From positions 1 to 33,908 of the forward strand of contig CANHRM010000011.1 of the NCBI GenBank assembly GCA_947463725.1: a stretch of DNA of 33,908 nt, in the 5' to 3' direction. The position numbers were made by a program, and so were the translations under genes. Within the stretch, counting starts at the first letter, position 1. Each line of letters begins with the position of its first letter. This document shows, piece by piece, positions 6,595 to 16,488 of the stretch. A model generated the notes under the pieces. That model was not told the origin of the DNA, did no database searches, and saw nothing but the letters and a program-made list of their open reading frames with translations. The stretch is from Actinomycetota bacterium (GTDB taxonomy: Bacteria > Actinomycetota > Actinomycetes > Nanopelagicales > Nanopelagicaceae).

Positions 6595-8883
6595 ATGCGG
6601 GCAGCTGCCTCACTCGTGCAAGTAACCGGAAATAACCTCACCTATGTATATGTAGTCCTAGCCATTTCACTTGTTGCACTCGGAATCGCATATGCGCTTC
6701 GTGCTCAAGTTTTGGCACAGGGTGAAGGCACCGAGAAGATGAAGGAAATTGCCGGTGCAGTTCAAGAAGGAGCCGCAGCTTATTTAGCTCGCCAGTTCCG
6801 CACCCTTTCCTACTTCGTAGCGATTGTTTTCGTTCTACTTTTTGTACTCCCAGGAGATGCTGATATTCGTATCGGTCGCTCAATCTTCTTCCTACTAGGT
6901 GCCGCATTTAGTGCACTAGTTGGATACAACGGTATGTGGCTTGCAGTTCGTGCAAATGTGCGGGTTGCTGAAGCTGCTCGCCAAAAGAATGCCGAGCGCG
7001 CAGTGCAGATTGCTTTCCGCACTGGTGGCGTTGTTGGCATGACAACTGTTGGTCTTGGTTTAGTTGGTGCATCGCTCGTTGTAATTATCTACCGCGAACA
7101 AGCCCCAGCAGTTCTTGAAGGTTTTGGTTTCGGCGCCGCGATGCTTGCGATGTTCATGCGCGTAGGTGGCGGAATCTTCACAAAGGCAGCAGATGTTGGC
7201 GCTGACCTTGTAGGTAAAGTTGAAAAAGGTATTCCAGAAGATGACCCACGTAACCCGGCAACTATTGCAGATAACGTAGGCGACAATGTTGGCGACTGTG
7301 CGGGAATGGCTGCTGACTTATTCGAGTCATATGCCGTAACACTCGTTGCAGCGCTAATTCTTGGAAAAGCTGGATTCGGTAACGCCGGATTGGTTTATCC
7401 ATTGATCGTTCCAGCAATCGGTATCGTCACTGCGGTAATCGGAATCTTCCTTACTCGCTTGCGTCCATCAGATAAGAATGCAATGACTGCAATCAATCGC
7501 TCATTCTTCTTATCTGCAATTATCAGCGCAGTACTTACAGCGCTTGCAACATTTACTTATTTGCCAGATCGCTTCACAAACTTAACTGGCCTAGCTTTAA
7601 CTAAAACTCAAGTTGAAGATTTTGGTGGCAACAACCCTCGTATTATGGCAATTGGCGCAGTTCTAATCGGTATTGGTTTAGCTGCTGCAATTCAACTACT
7701 AACTGGTTACTTCACTGAAGTTGGAAAGCGCCCAGTTAACGACGTTGCTGCATCATCACAAACTGGTGCTGCAACCGTTATTTTGGCTGGTATTTCGATT
7801 GGTTTCGAATCAGCTGTTTACAGTGCACTGCTAATTGCAGCAGCTGTATTTGGTGCCTTCATGTTAGGTGGCGGTTCAATCGTGCTTTCACTTCTTGCGA
7901 TTGCTTTGGCCGGAACTGGTTTGCTAACAACTGTTGGCGTAATCGTGGCAATGGATACCTTCGGCCCAATTTCAGATAACGCACAAGGCATTGCTGAAAT
8001 GTCAGGCGATGTAAAGGGCGAAGGCGCACAAATTCTTACTTCACTTGACGCAGTTGGAAATACAACAAAGGCAATCACTAAGGGAATCGCGATCGCAACT
8101 GCAGTACTTGCAGCAACTGCGCTATTCGGTGCCTTTACTGATGCAATTAAATTGGCAGTAAGTGAAGCTGGTTCTACAACAGTAGATCTACTTAAAGAGC
8201 TGCAATATCAAGGCGTTCTCGATGTTGCAGATCCACGCAACTTGGTAGGTCTAATTATTGGTGCTGCAGTGGTATTCCTGTTCTCAGGTCTGGCAGTAAA
8301 TGCAGTATCTCGCGCAGCTGGTGCGGTAGTTATGGAAGTTCGTAACCAATTCAAACTTCACCCAGGAATTATGAAGGGTACTGAAAAGCCTGAATACGGT
8401 CGCGTGGTAGATATTTGTACTCGCGATTCATTACGCGAACTTGTAACACCTGGTCTATTAGCTGTTATGGCACCAATCGCAGTTGGCTTTGGTCTTGGCG
8501 TAGGCGCACTTGGCGCTTACTTAGCTGGCGCAATTGGCACCGGAACCTTGATGGCTGTTTTCTTATCTAACTCAGGCGGAGCTTGGGATAACGCTAAGAA
8601 GATGGTTGAAGATGGAAATTACGGAGGCAAGGGCTCAGATGCTCACACCGCAACCATCGTTGGTGACACTGTTGGTGATCCATTTAAAGACACTGCCGGT
8701 CCTGCAATTAACCCACTGATTAAAGTTATGAACTTAGTTGGTCTCTTAATTACACCAGCAATTGTTGGCATGGCACTTGGTGGTCGCGAAAGCACCAGCA
8801 CGCTAATTGGTATTGTCGCTGCACTTGTAATTGTGGCCGCACTAGTTCGTAATCGTCGTCAATCGACTTCGATTACTTACTAA
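6595..8883 (+). CDS. hppA: Membrane-bound H+-translocating pyrophosphatase, K+-independent type
   Basis: 762 aa with about 16 hydrophobic helices. Signatures: substrate-binding DVGADLVGKVEKG (from residue 200), catalytic DNVGDNVGDCAGMAADLFESY (from 226), and a C-terminal GGAWDNAKKMVEDG...GDTVGDPFKDTAGPAINPL. It hydrolyses cytosolic pyrophosphate and pumps protons outward, saving energy otherwise lost as heat. The potassium-determining motif reads GNTTKAITKG, with Lys at 492 and Thr at 495; K+-dependent enzymes carry Ala here, so this is the K+-independent class. A strong RBS (GGAGGA at 6583) precedes the ATG. Single-gene unit with a structured leader; topA starts 50 bases after its stop. Confidence 0.97.
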   Translation: MRAAASLVQVTGNNLTYVYVVLAISLVALGIAYALRAQVLAQGEGTEKMKEIAGAVQEGAAAYLARQFRTLSYFVAIVFVLLFVLPGDADIRIGRSIFFLLGAAFSALVGYNGMWLAVRANVRVAEAARQKNAERAVQIAFRTGGVVGMTTVGLGLVGASLVVIIYREQAPAVLEGFGFGAAMLAMFMRVGGGIFTKAADVGADLVGKVEKGIPEDDPRNPATIADNVGDNVGDCAGMAADLFESYAVTLVAALILGKAGFGNAGLVYPLIVPAIGIVTAVIGIFLTRLRPSDKNAMTAINRSFFLSAIISAVLTALATFTYLPDRFTNLTGLALTKTQVEDFGGNNPRIMAIGAVLIGIGLAAAIQLLTGYFTEVGKRPVNDVAASSQTGAATVILAGISIGFESAVYSALLIAAAVFGAFMLGGGSIVLSLLAIALAGTGLLTTVGVIVAMDTFGPISDNAQGIAEMSGDVKGEGAQILTSLDAVGNTTKAITKGIAIATAVLAATALFGAFTDAIKLAVSEAGSTTVDLLKELQYQGVLDVADPRNLVGLIIGAAVVFLFSGLAVNAVSRAAGAVVMEVRNQFKLHPGIMKGTEKPEYGRVVDICTRDSLRELVTPGLLAVMAPIAVGFGLGVGALGAYLAGAIGTGTLMAVFLSNSGGAWDNAKKMVEDGNYGGKGSDAHTATIVGDTVGDPFKDTAGPAINPLIKVMNLVGLLITPAIVGMALGGRESTSTLIGIVAALVIVAALVRNRRQSTSITY

Positions 8884-8933
8884 TACCAACTCGGCTAAAT
8901 TCAGCTTTTCCCCAGAGCTAACTTAGGAAATTA

Positions 8934-11687
8934 ATGGCGCGTGTATTGAAGAAGCTAGTGATCGTTGAATCACCAGCTAAAGCACGCAAAATTGGCGGCT
9001 ACCTCGGCGATGATTACATCGTCGAGGCTAGCGTCGGCCATATTCGCGATCTACCACAGCGCGCAGCCGATATCCCTAAAGAATACAAAAAGATTGCTTG
9101 GGCTAAAGAAGGCGTAAATATTGAAGAAGATTTTGCGCCGCTTTATGTAATTAACCCAGATAAGAAAGCCAAAGTTGCGGAACTTAAGGCGTTGATGAAA
9201 GATGCCGAAGAGTTAATCCTGGCAACCGATGAAGACCGCGAAGGCGAAGCTATAGCTTGGCACTTAGTTGAAGTGCTCGAGCCAAAGATTCCGATAAAGC
9301 GAATGGTTTTCAATGAAATTACTAAAGAGGCAATTCAAAGCGCAGTAGAAAATACGCGCGATCTTGATTATGACTTAATTGATGCGCAGGAAACTCGCCG
9401 TGTTTTAGATCGCCTATTTGGCTATCGCTTATCTCCAGTGCTCTGGAAAAAAGTAATGCCACGTATTTCTGCTGGCCGCGTGCAATCTGTTGCTACTCGA
9501 CTGATCGTAGAAAAAGAACGCGAGCGCATGGCTTTCATTTCTTCCGCTTGGTGGGATTTAACTGCGAAGTGCGAACTTGGCTTTAGTGCCCGCCTGCTTA
9601 GTGTTGATGGCAAGCGCGTTGCAACAACAGCCGACTTCGGCGCAGATGGCGCCGTAAAAGAAAAATCACTTGCCAATATTTTGCTACTAGATGAAGTAGC
9701 TGCTAAATCTTTAGTTGCAGCTCTTAAAGCAGCTCCACTAGTTGTTAAGTCGATGGAAGAATCGCCACGAACTGAACGACCAAAGCCACCATTTACAACT
9801 TCAACTATGCAGCAAGATGCCGGTAGCCGATTAGGTTGGGGAGCGCAGATCACGATGCGCATCGCACAACGTTTATATGAAAACGGCTACATCACTTATA
9901 TGCGTACTGACTCAGTAAATCTTTCAGCGCAAGCAATCACTGCAGCACGTGAGTCAGCTAAAGCACTTTATGGCGCCGATCATGTTGCTGATTCGCCACG
10001 TGTATATGTTGGTAAAACTAAGAATGCTCAAGAAGCACACGAAGCGATTCGCCCAGCTGGTGAAAGTTTCAAAACTCCAGGTGAATTAGCACCAGAACTT
10101 TCGCGCGATGAATTTGCTCTCTATGACTTAATTTGGAAACGAACAGTTGCTTCACAAATGGCTGATGCCAAGAAATTGCAGATGCGGGTTGACTTCGATG
10201 CAAAAACTAGCGATAGCCGCGAAACAATTTTCCGTGCTAATGGTTCAGTAATTACTTTTCCAGGCTTCTTGGCTGCTTATGATGATTTGGCTGATGAAAA
10301 AGAAGGTGAAGAATCCGAAGATAAGCGTCTGCCAGCTATGAGTATTGGGCAGAGCGTAAAAGTTGATGAATACAGCTGTGAAGGGCACGAAACAAAACCA
10401 CCTGCTCGCTATACCGAACCAACATTGGTTAAGAAGCTTGAAGAATTAGGCATAGGCCGTCCTTCTACGTTTGCATCAATTATCGCAACGATTCAAGATC
10501 GAGGTTATGTTTCAAAGCGCGGGCGAGCTTTAGTGCCTACTTTCTTAGCTTTTTCAGTAACTGGCTTGCTCGAAACACACTTTACAAAATTAGTTGATTA
10601 CGAATTTACGGCGAGCATGGAAGAAGATCTAGACAAAATCGCAAGTGGTCAAGCAAAGCGAGTTGATTGGTTACGTGATTTCTTCTACGGTCACGATGGC
10701 GAACCTGGTTTAAATGAACTATCAGCTGACTTGGGTGCAATTGATGCGCGCGAAGTTAACACCATGCGCCTTTCACCTGAGATCGAAATTCGAGTTGGTC
10801 GATATGGTGCATATCTGCAAGAAGGCGAAGGCGAAACTCGAAAGTTGGCTAACGTTCCCGAATCTTTAGCGCCTGATGAATTAACTTTGGCAAAAGCAAT
10901 TGAACTTCTTGCGGCACCATCAGGTGAACGTGATTTAGGAATTGATCCAGTAACTAATCTGCCGATCATCGCTAAGAGTGGTCGCTTTGGTCCTTATGTA
11001 ACGCAAGTTTTCCCGGTAGAGCCAGTTGTTGAAGGGGCTAAAAAGAAACGTAAAAAAGCTGATGATCCAAAACCAAAAACTGCGTCCCTTCTATCAACCA
11101 TGACTCTCGATACGATTACTTATGAAGATGCGCTGCAACTTTTATCGCTACCGCGCACACTCGGAACAAATGCTGCAGGCGATGACATCACTGTACAAAA
11201 TGGTCGCTATGGCGCTTACTTAAAAGCTGGTGCTGATTCACGTACATTAACTTCAGAAGATCAATTATTTTCAATTACTTTAGATGAAGCACTTGAGATT
11301 TATTCCAAACCTAAGGAACGCCGTCGCGGCGTTGCGAAACCACCACTAAAGGAATTGGGCATCGACCCCACTACGCAGAAACCTTTAATTATTAAAGATG
11401 GTCGTTTCGGAATGTATGTAACAGATGGCGAAACTAATGCCACATTACGTCGCGGCGATACAGTCGAAGCCATGACTATCGAACGCGGACTTGAATTACT
11501 AGCCGGGCGCCGAGCCTGGGAAGCCGAAAATGGTGGCGCAGCGCGACCTAAAAAGAGCCGTAAAAAGGCAGCCAAAGCTGCGCCGACATTGACGAAAAAG
11601 ACCGTTAAAAAAGCCGCAACTAAGCGAGTTGCTAAGAAGGCAGCCACTGAGAAAGCAAAAACCAAGCCCACTACGATTGAGCCGTGA
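8934..11687 (+). CDS. topA: DNA topoisomerase I
   Basis: 917 aa. The Toprim domain begins at LVIVESPAKARKIGGYLG (about residues 7-24) and includes ATDEDREGEAIAWH. The catalytic tyrosine lies in YITYMRTDSVNLS. After the core come at least three actinobacterial-type C-terminal repeats (GRFGPYV, GRYGAYL and GRFGMYV centres) and a Lys/Ala-rich tail (KKSRKKAAKAAPTLTKKTVK...). There are no Cys4 zinc ribbons, as in other actinobacterial TopA; the basic tail is thought to provide processive DNA binding. It relaxes negative supercoils. The stop overlaps the next GTG start (GTGA), and topA-tmk-holB is a conserved actinobacterial gene order. AGGAAA precedes the ATG. Confidence 0.97.
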   Translation: MARVLKKLVIVESPAKARKIGGYLGDDYIVEASVGHIRDLPQRAADIPKEYKKIAWAKEGVNIEEDFAPLYVINPDKKAKVAELKALMKDAEELILATDEDREGEAIAWHLVEVLEPKIPIKRMVFNEITKEAIQSAVENTRDLDYDLIDAQETRRVLDRLFGYRLSPVLWKKVMPRISAGRVQSVATRLIVEKERERMAFISSAWWDLTAKCELGFSARLLSVDGKRVATTADFGADGAVKEKSLANILLLDEVAAKSLVAALKAAPLVVKSMEESPRTERPKPPFTTSTMQQDAGSRLGWGAQITMRIAQRLYENGYITYMRTDSVNLSAQAITAARESAKALYGADHVADSPRVYVGKTKNAQEAHEAIRPAGESFKTPGELAPELSRDEFALYDLIWKRTVASQMADAKKLQMRVDFDAKTSDSRETIFRANGSVITFPGFLAAYDDLADEKEGEESEDKRLPAMSIGQSVKVDEYSCEGHETKPPARYTEPTLVKKLEELGIGRPSTFASIIATIQDRGYVSKRGRALVPTFLAFSVTGLLETHFTKLVDYEFTASMEEDLDKIASGQAKRVDWLRDFFYGHDGEPGLNELSADLGAIDAREVNTMRLSPEIEIRVGRYGAYLQEGEGETRKLANVPESLAPDELTLAKAIELLAAPSGERDLGIDPVTNLPIIAKSGRFGPYVTQVFPVEPVVEGAKKKRKKADDPKPKTASLLSTMTLDTITYEDALQLLSLPRTLGTNAAGDDITVQNGRYGAYLKAGADSRTLTSEDQLFSITLDEALEIYSKPKERRRGVAKPPLKELGIDPTTQKPLIIKDGRFGMYVTDGETNATLRRGDTVEAMTIERGLELLAGRRAWEAENGGAARPKKSRKKAAKAAPTLTKKTVKKAATKRVAKKAATEKAKTKPTTIEP

Positions 11688-13792
11688 GTAACACTCTTCC
11701 AAGACCGGCTGCGCCGGCACCTGATGAGACTCGAAGTGTTTTAGCAATCCCAGCTTTTCGCCGACTATGGCAAGCAATGGCATTTGGTTCACTCGGAGAT
11801 TGGCTCGGTTTATTAGCCACAACTGCGCTAGCGCAGCAACTTTCTGGTGGTAGTTATGCCAAAGCTAACTTTGCAATTGCTGGCGTGTTCATTGCTCGCT
11901 TACTTCCGGCTGTTTTTCTAGGGCCAATTGCCGGTGTAATCGCTGATCGAATTGATCGACGAATACTTATGGTGGTTGCCGACGTAATTCGCTTCGCACT
12001 TTATATTTCAATCCCAATTGTAAATAATTATTTCTGGCTCTACACGGCAACAATTTTGGTGGAATGTGTTTCGCTGTTCTGGTCACCAGCTAAAGATGCC
12101 AGCGTGCCAAATTTAGTTCCGAAAGAAAAACTTGAGAGCGCAAACCAAGTTTCTCTTTTTGCAGCTTACGGAACTGCACCCATTGCGGCAGGACTTTTTG
12201 CGATCTTGGCACTTCTAAGCAGCGCTATTTCTTCAGCTTTCCCAAGTTTTAAGGGCACCTCAGTTGATATTGCACTTTACATAAACGCGCTAAGTTTTGC
12301 ATTTAGTGCGTGGACAATTTTTCATTTACATGAAATTCCTAAACGACACCAAGCCGGAAAGACAGCCGACTCAAGTGTCGGAAAATCACTGATCGAAGGC
12401 TATAAAGCTGTTAGTAGCTCAAAAATAATTCGTGGTCTAATCGTTGGAATGATTGGTGCCTTTATTGCAGCAGGTGCAGTAATTGGTTTGGCACGCACCT
12501 TTGTTGGCGATTTAGGTGGCGGAGATGCCGGTTATGGCGTGCTCTTTGGTTCAGTATTTACTGGGCTTGCTATTGGAATCGCGTTTGGTCCAAAAATATT
12601 TGCCCAATTTTCCCGCCGCCGCTTATTTGGCGCTTCTTTAACTGTTGCCGGTTCGTTTTTAGTTCTACTTGCTGCAATTCCAAACTTCACTTTAGCGGTC
12701 TTCATAGTGATTATTTTGGGCGCATTCTCTGGCGTTTGCTGGGTAACTGGCTTCACGATGCTAGGACTTGAAGTTCACGATGATGTTCGCGGCCGTACGT
12801 TCGCCTTTATGCAATCAATTATTCGCGTAACCCTGGTGGCAGTTCTAGCAATTTCACCAATCATTGCTGCTTATATTGGTGAATACCGAATTAAGGTTCG
12901 CAATACCGAAGTAACTTATAACGGCGCTGCAATCACTTTGCTATTCGCTGGTTTATTTGCAATTTTAATTGGGGCAGTTTCTTACCATCAGATGAAAGAT
13001 CGCCCAAATGTTTCTATTTGGAGTGATATTGCGAATGCGATAAAGGGTGAACTTGGTTCAATTACTGGAGCCCAAACCAAAGGCGTGTTTATTGCTTTTG
13101 AAGGTGGCGAAGGAAGTGGTAAATCAACCCAAAGTAAATTGCTCAAGAAATGGCTAGAAGAAGAAGGTGAAGAAGTAGTACTTAGTCGCGAACCTGGCGG
13201 CACCGAAATGGGTAAAGATTTACGTCGAATATTGCTCGATCACTCAACTGGTGAAATTTCACCACGTGCGGAAGCTCTTCTATATGCAGCAGATCGCGCT
13301 CACCATGTATTTTCAAAAATTCGTCCCGCACTTGAACGCGGCGAGGTTGTAATTACTGATCGCTACTTTGATTCTTCAATTGCTTACCAAGGCGCAGGTC
13401 GTGTTTTAGTATCTGGCGAAGTCGCGCGAATTTCTCGCTGGGCTACTGAGTCGCTATTTCCAACTTTAACAATTTTGATTGATCAACCAGCTGAGATTGG
13501 CCTTAGTCGGATAAAGAGTAAAGATCGATTAGAAATCGAACCACTTGATTTCCACGAAAGAATTCGACAAGAGTATTTGCAACTCGCTCTTCTTGACCCA
13601 GAGCGATATTTAGTAGTCGATGGTCGCAAAACTATCGAAGAAATTCAGAACGAAATAATTGCTCGGGTTGGTGAAATTCCTGCTCTGCGTCGCAATATCC
13701 GTGACGCGCAAGGAAATCGCCTTATGAAGCCAATTCGTCGCGCCGCCACAACGGCTAGAAATACTGCGCGCAAAACAGTAAAGAAGAAGTAG
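11684..13792 (+). CDS. tmk: Fusion protein: 12-TM MFS transporter domain + thymidylate kinase
   Basis: 702 aa in one frame. Residues ~20-450 form about 12 membrane helices of an MFS transporter (GVFIARLLPAVFLGPIAGVIADRIDRR is the classic loop 2-3 motif; the DVRGRTFAF loop resembles MFS_3 family members). Residues ~467-670 are a complete dTMP kinase: P-loop FEGGEGSGKST (Lys480), REPGGTEMG, the DRYFDSSIAYQGAG motif, and a LID with basic and acidic residues. A basic 30-residue tail follows. The kinase phosphorylates dTMP to dTDP; the transporter substrate is unknown. I recall the same MFS-Tmk architecture in Streptomyces next to topA and holB, so it is an actinobacterial fusion and not an assembly error. 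The GTG start overlaps the topA stop. Confidence 0.93.
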   Translation: MSNTLPRPAAPAPDETRSVLAIPAFRRLWQAMAFGSLGDWLGLLATTALAQQLSGGSYAKANFAIAGVFIARLLPAVFLGPIAGVIADRIDRRILMVVADVIRFALYISIPIVNNYFWLYTATILVECVSLFWSPAKDASVPNLVPKEKLESANQVSLFAAYGTAPIAAGLFAILALLSSAISSAFPSFKGTSVDIALYINALSFAFSAWTIFHLHEIPKRHQAGKTADSSVGKSLIEGYKAVSSSKIIRGLIVGMIGAFIAAGAVIGLARTFVGDLGGGDAGYGVLFGSVFTGLAIGIAFGPKIFAQFSRRRLFGASLTVAGSFLVLLAAIPNFTLAVFIVIILGAFSGVCWVTGFTMLGLEVHDDVRGRTFAFMQSIIRVTLVAVLAISPIIAAYIGEYRIKVRNTEVTYNGAAITLLFAGLFAILIGAVSYHQMKDRPNVSIWSDIANAIKGELGSITGAQTKGVFIAFEGGEGSGKSTQSKLLKKWLEEEGEEVVLSREPGGTEMGKDLRRILLDHSTGEISPRAEALLYAADRAHHVFSKIRPALERGEVVITDRYFDSSIAYQGAGRVLVSGEVARISRWATESLFPTLTILIDQPAEIGLSRIKSKDRLEIEPLDFHERIRQEYLQLALLDPERYLVVDGRKTIEEIQNEIIARVGEIPALRRNIRDAQGNRLMKPIRRAATTARNTARKTVKKK

Positions 13793-13794
13793 TG

Positions 13795-14949
13795 ATGTCG
13801 GTTTACGATCAATTAGTTGGTCAAGCACATTTAGTTAAAATTCTTGAAGGCGCCGTGGCTGCTGCGCGCAGTGGCGAAGAATCACAAGAGATGACCCATG
13901 CTTGGTTGTTTACCGGCCCACCCGGAAGTGGCCGTTCATCTGCTGCAGTTGCTTTCGCTTCTGCTTTGATTTGTAGCAACGATGGTTGCGGCACCTGCGT
14001 CGATTGTCGCGCTGCCAAGTCTGGCACCCACGCCGATGTGGAAATCATTCGCACCGAAGGCCTTTCGATCAAAATTGAAGAGATACGTGAGCTGCTAACT
14101 CGTGTGGCCTGGGCACCGGCTATGGGCGGATGGCGAGTTGTAGTAATGGAAGATGCTGATCGCCTGACCGAATCTGCAGCTAATGCGCTGCTTAAAGCTA
14201 TTGAAGAGCCCGGAAATCGCACAGTTTGGTTGTTATGCGCACCAACATTGCATGATGTTCTGCCAACTATTCGTTCAAGATGCCGCCACTTGCAATTAGT
14301 AACCCCCAGCGCGAAAGATGTTACTGATGTTTTAGTTAATCGCGAAGGTGTTTCACCAGCGATGGCAGATTTTGCAGCTCGTGCTTCGCAAGGACATATT
14401 GGCCGCGCTCGATATTTAGCAAGTGATGAAACAATTCGTAATCGCCGGAACACTATTATTCGATTACCGATGCAGATTAACGACGTAGCTTCTGCATTTA
14501 AAGCGGCTGAAACTCTTTTAAATTTAGCAACGGAAGAAGCTGAAGTAGCTGCCAGTGCTCGCGATGAAAAAGAGAGCACTGAATTAGCAGAAGCTTGGGG
14601 TAAAGGAGCAACTGGACGCGGAATGGCTACCGGTGGTTCCAAAGCAATAAAAGATTTAGAGAAAGAACAAAAATCCCGAACTACTCGGATGATTCGAGAC
14701 TCAATAGATGGCGCACTGGTCGATATCGCAACTTTGTATCGCGATGTGATGTTTATTCAATCCGGAACCCAAGGTGCGTTAATTAACCAAGAATTTGTCT
14801 CGGATATTTCAAAAATGGCTGAGCGAATTCCACCGGCTAAAACCGTTTCTAAAATTGATGCAATTATGTCAGCACGTACTAATTTGAGTCACAATGCAGC
14901 TCCATTGCTCACGCTAGAAGCGCTAATGTGTCAATTAGCTCAAACATGA
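13795..14949 (+). CDS. holB: DNA polymerase III delta' subunit (clamp loader)
   Basis: 384 aa. AAA+ fold: P-loop-like GPPGSGRSSAAVAFA (Lys replaced by Arg, normal for delta'), a zinc-binding cluster CSNDGCGTCVDCRAAKSGTHADV, sensor region EDADRLTESAANALLKAIEEP, and the SRC motif in PTIRSRCRHLQLV. It is part of the clamp-loader complex that places the beta clamp on primed DNA; delta' does not itself hydrolyse ATP. GTG at 13792 directly precedes ATG 13795, so the start is uncertain by one codon. It lies 2 bases after the tmk stop and its own stop overlaps the next ATG (ATGA). The C-terminal part is more divergent, as is usual. Confidence 0.93.
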   Translation: MSVYDQLVGQAHLVKILEGAVAAARSGEESQEMTHAWLFTGPPGSGRSSAAVAFASALICSNDGCGTCVDCRAAKSGTHADVEIIRTEGLSIKIEEIRELLTRVAWAPAMGGWRVVVMEDADRLTESAANALLKAIEEPGNRTVWLLCAPTLHDVLPTIRSRCRHLQLVTPSAKDVTDVLVNREGVSPAMADFAARASQGHIGRARYLASDETIRNRRNTIIRLPMQINDVASAFKAAETLLNLATEEAEVAASARDEKESTELAEAWGKGATGRGMATGGSKAIKDLEKEQKSRTTRMIRDSIDGALVDIATLYRDVMFIQSGTQGALINQEFVSDISKMAERIPPAKTVSKIDAIMSARTNLSHNAAPLLTLEALMCQLAQT

Positions 14950-16427
14950 TTCAAAAAAAGATTTCAGCTGTCATTACATTACTTTTAGTTTTAACTAGTT
15001 GTGCAGCAACTCAGCCGAAACCTCTTGCCTCGCTAACTCAATATCAGAATCAAGAACTTAAGTGGCAAGATTGCTACGAAAATTATCAATGCTCTTCTTT
15101 ATTAGTCCCAATTAACTATGCAGATTTATCAGTTGGTGCTTTTTCTTTAGCTTTGTTGCGCTATCAAGCCCTTGATCAGGACCGCCGAATTGGTTCTTTG
15201 GTCGTAAACCCAGGTGGGCCAGGCGCATCAGGCCTTGATTACGCCTACAACGCTGAGTACATCGTAAGTCCAAGGATTCTAGAGCGCTTTGATATCGTCG
15301 GTTTTGACCCGCGCGGGGTCGGTGAAAGCGCTGCAATTAAATGTTTAAGTGATTCCGAAACTGATGCGAGCTTTGCGGCAGACCCAAAACCTGATGATGA
15401 AACTGAGTTTGCTTTATATATTAGTGATGCGCGAGATTATTATGCAAAGTGTGCCGCTAACACTAAACACCTCACTGATTACAGCACCTTAAATAGTGCA
15501 CGTGATCTAGAGATTTTACGTTCTGCTCTTGGCGATCGGAAGCTAAATTTCTTAGGAAAATCTTATGGTACATATTTAGGCACTCTCTATGCTGAAATAT
15601 TTCCAGAAAATGTTGGCCGATTTGTATTAGATGGCGCGGTTGATCCAAATAGCAGTAACCGTGAAGCGATGCTTGGCCAAGCTGGTGGATTCGATTTAGC
15701 TCTTGATGCGTTTTTAGCTAATTGTCTAAAAAGGAGTTCGTGCGCATTAACTGGAGATCTAATAAATGCTCGCATGCAAGTTAATGAATTGCTTGCCAAC
15801 ACAGCGATCACACCACTTGAAAGTAAATCTGGGCGCGAAGTTACTGAAGGCTTGGTAGTCGTAGGAATCGCTTCAGCTTTGTATGACAGCGAATCAGGGT
15901 GGCCAGTGTTACGTGATGCATTTAAAGAAGCAACTTTAGGTAGCGGTGATAGTTTTCTAATATTGGCAGACCAGTATGCAGGCCGCCAAGAGAATGGAAC
16001 TTACATAAGCAATGAAAACGATGCACTGCAAGTTATAGATTGTCTTGACCAAAAAGAAATAGCGACTGTGTCAGATTTCAAAAAAGGTTTAGTTGAGTTT
16101 TCTACCCGAGCTCCTATTTTTGGTCCATACTTGGCATATGGCGGCTTGGCTTGTCGCTACCTTCCAAACTTGGGCAGTGTTGAACATATCGAAATCAAGA
16201 ATATAGAAACGAAGCCAATCTTGATTATCGGAACCACTAGAGACCCTGCCACCCCGTATAAGTGGGCTCAATCGCTAGCAAAAATCTTTTCATCTTCAAT
16301 CTTGATTACCCTCGATGGCGATGGTCACACCGGTCATGGCCGAGGTTCAAGTTGCGTTGATTCGGCAGTAGATCGGTATCTATTGAATGGAATTACGCCT
16401 AAATCAGGGCTTTTCTGCGCTAAATAG
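14946..16427 (+). CDS. Secreted alpha/beta-hydrolase lipoprotein, tripeptidyl aminopeptidase (TAP)-like
   Basis: 493 aa from ATG 14946, which overlaps the holB stop as ATGA; a GTG at 14928 is less likely. A lipoprotein signal ends in VLTSC (Cys19), so the enzyme is probably anchored outside the membrane. Alpha/beta-hydrolase features: oxyanion region NPGGPGASG, FDPRGVGES, nucleophile elbow GKSYGTYLG (Ser206), Asp433 in TTRDPATPYKWA and His461 in GDGHTGHG. The C-terminal third is the TAP-like domain. By family it would release short peptides or amino acids from N-termini of exogenous peptides. The position after holB is conserved in actinobacteria as far as I recall. Substrate not determinable. 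Confidence 0.9.
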   Translation: MIQKKISAVITLLLVLTSCAATQPKPLASLTQYQNQELKWQDCYENYQCSSLLVPINYADLSVGAFSLALLRYQALDQDRRIGSLVVNPGGPGASGLDYAYNAEYIVSPRILERFDIVGFDPRGVGESAAIKCLSDSETDASFAADPKPDDETEFALYISDARDYYAKCAANTKHLTDYSTLNSARDLEILRSALGDRKLNFLGKSYGTYLGTLYAEIFPENVGRFVLDGAVDPNSSNREAMLGQAGGFDLALDAFLANCLKRSSCALTGDLINARMQVNELLANTAITPLESKSGREVTEGLVVVGIASALYDSESGWPVLRDAFKEATLGSGDSFLILADQYAGRQENGTYISNENDALQVIDCLDQKEIATVSDFKKGLVEFSTRAPIFGPYLAYGGLACRYLPNLGSVEHIEIKNIETKPILIIGTTRDPATPYKWAQSLAKIFSSSILITLDGDGHTGHGRGSSCVDSAVDRYLLNGITPKSGLFCAK

Positions 16428-16477
16428 TCAGGCCTGGCACCCACCTGCCATCCAGATAATTCTCAGGAAAATCGAGT

Positions 16478-16483
16478 TAAGTT
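16478..16483 (+). promoter_or_regulatory. -10 element of the flavocytochrome-FMN-ApbE operon (leaderless type)
   Basis: TAAGTT ends five bases before the ATG at 16489. It is the main reason to prefer this ATG over in-frame codons further upstream (from 16387), which lie inside the previous gene and encode no recognisable domain. Confidence 0.4.
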
Positions 16484-16488
16484 CAGCC

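Noticed and set aside
7089..8078. Minus-strand open frames opposite hppA
   Set aside because: Shadows of the pyrophosphatase frame, no promoter or family features.
9422..11671. Several minus-strand open frames opposite topA
   Set aside because: Complementary to strongly conserved topA domains, low-complexity composition, no start signals.
13912..13960. Arg instead of Lys in the P-loop of the holB product (GPPGSGRS)
   Set aside because: Loss of ATPase residues is normal for the delta' subunit, so it is not a defect.
13821..14642. A 273-codon open frame on the minus strand opposite holB
   Set aside because: It lies fully inside holB, has no recognisable domain and is a by-product of codon use on the other strand.
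16387..16488. In-frame N-terminal extension of the flavocytochrome gene
   Set aside because: It overlaps the previous coding sequence, encodes no hydrophobic or conserved sequence, and a -10-like hexamer sits just before ATG 16489.
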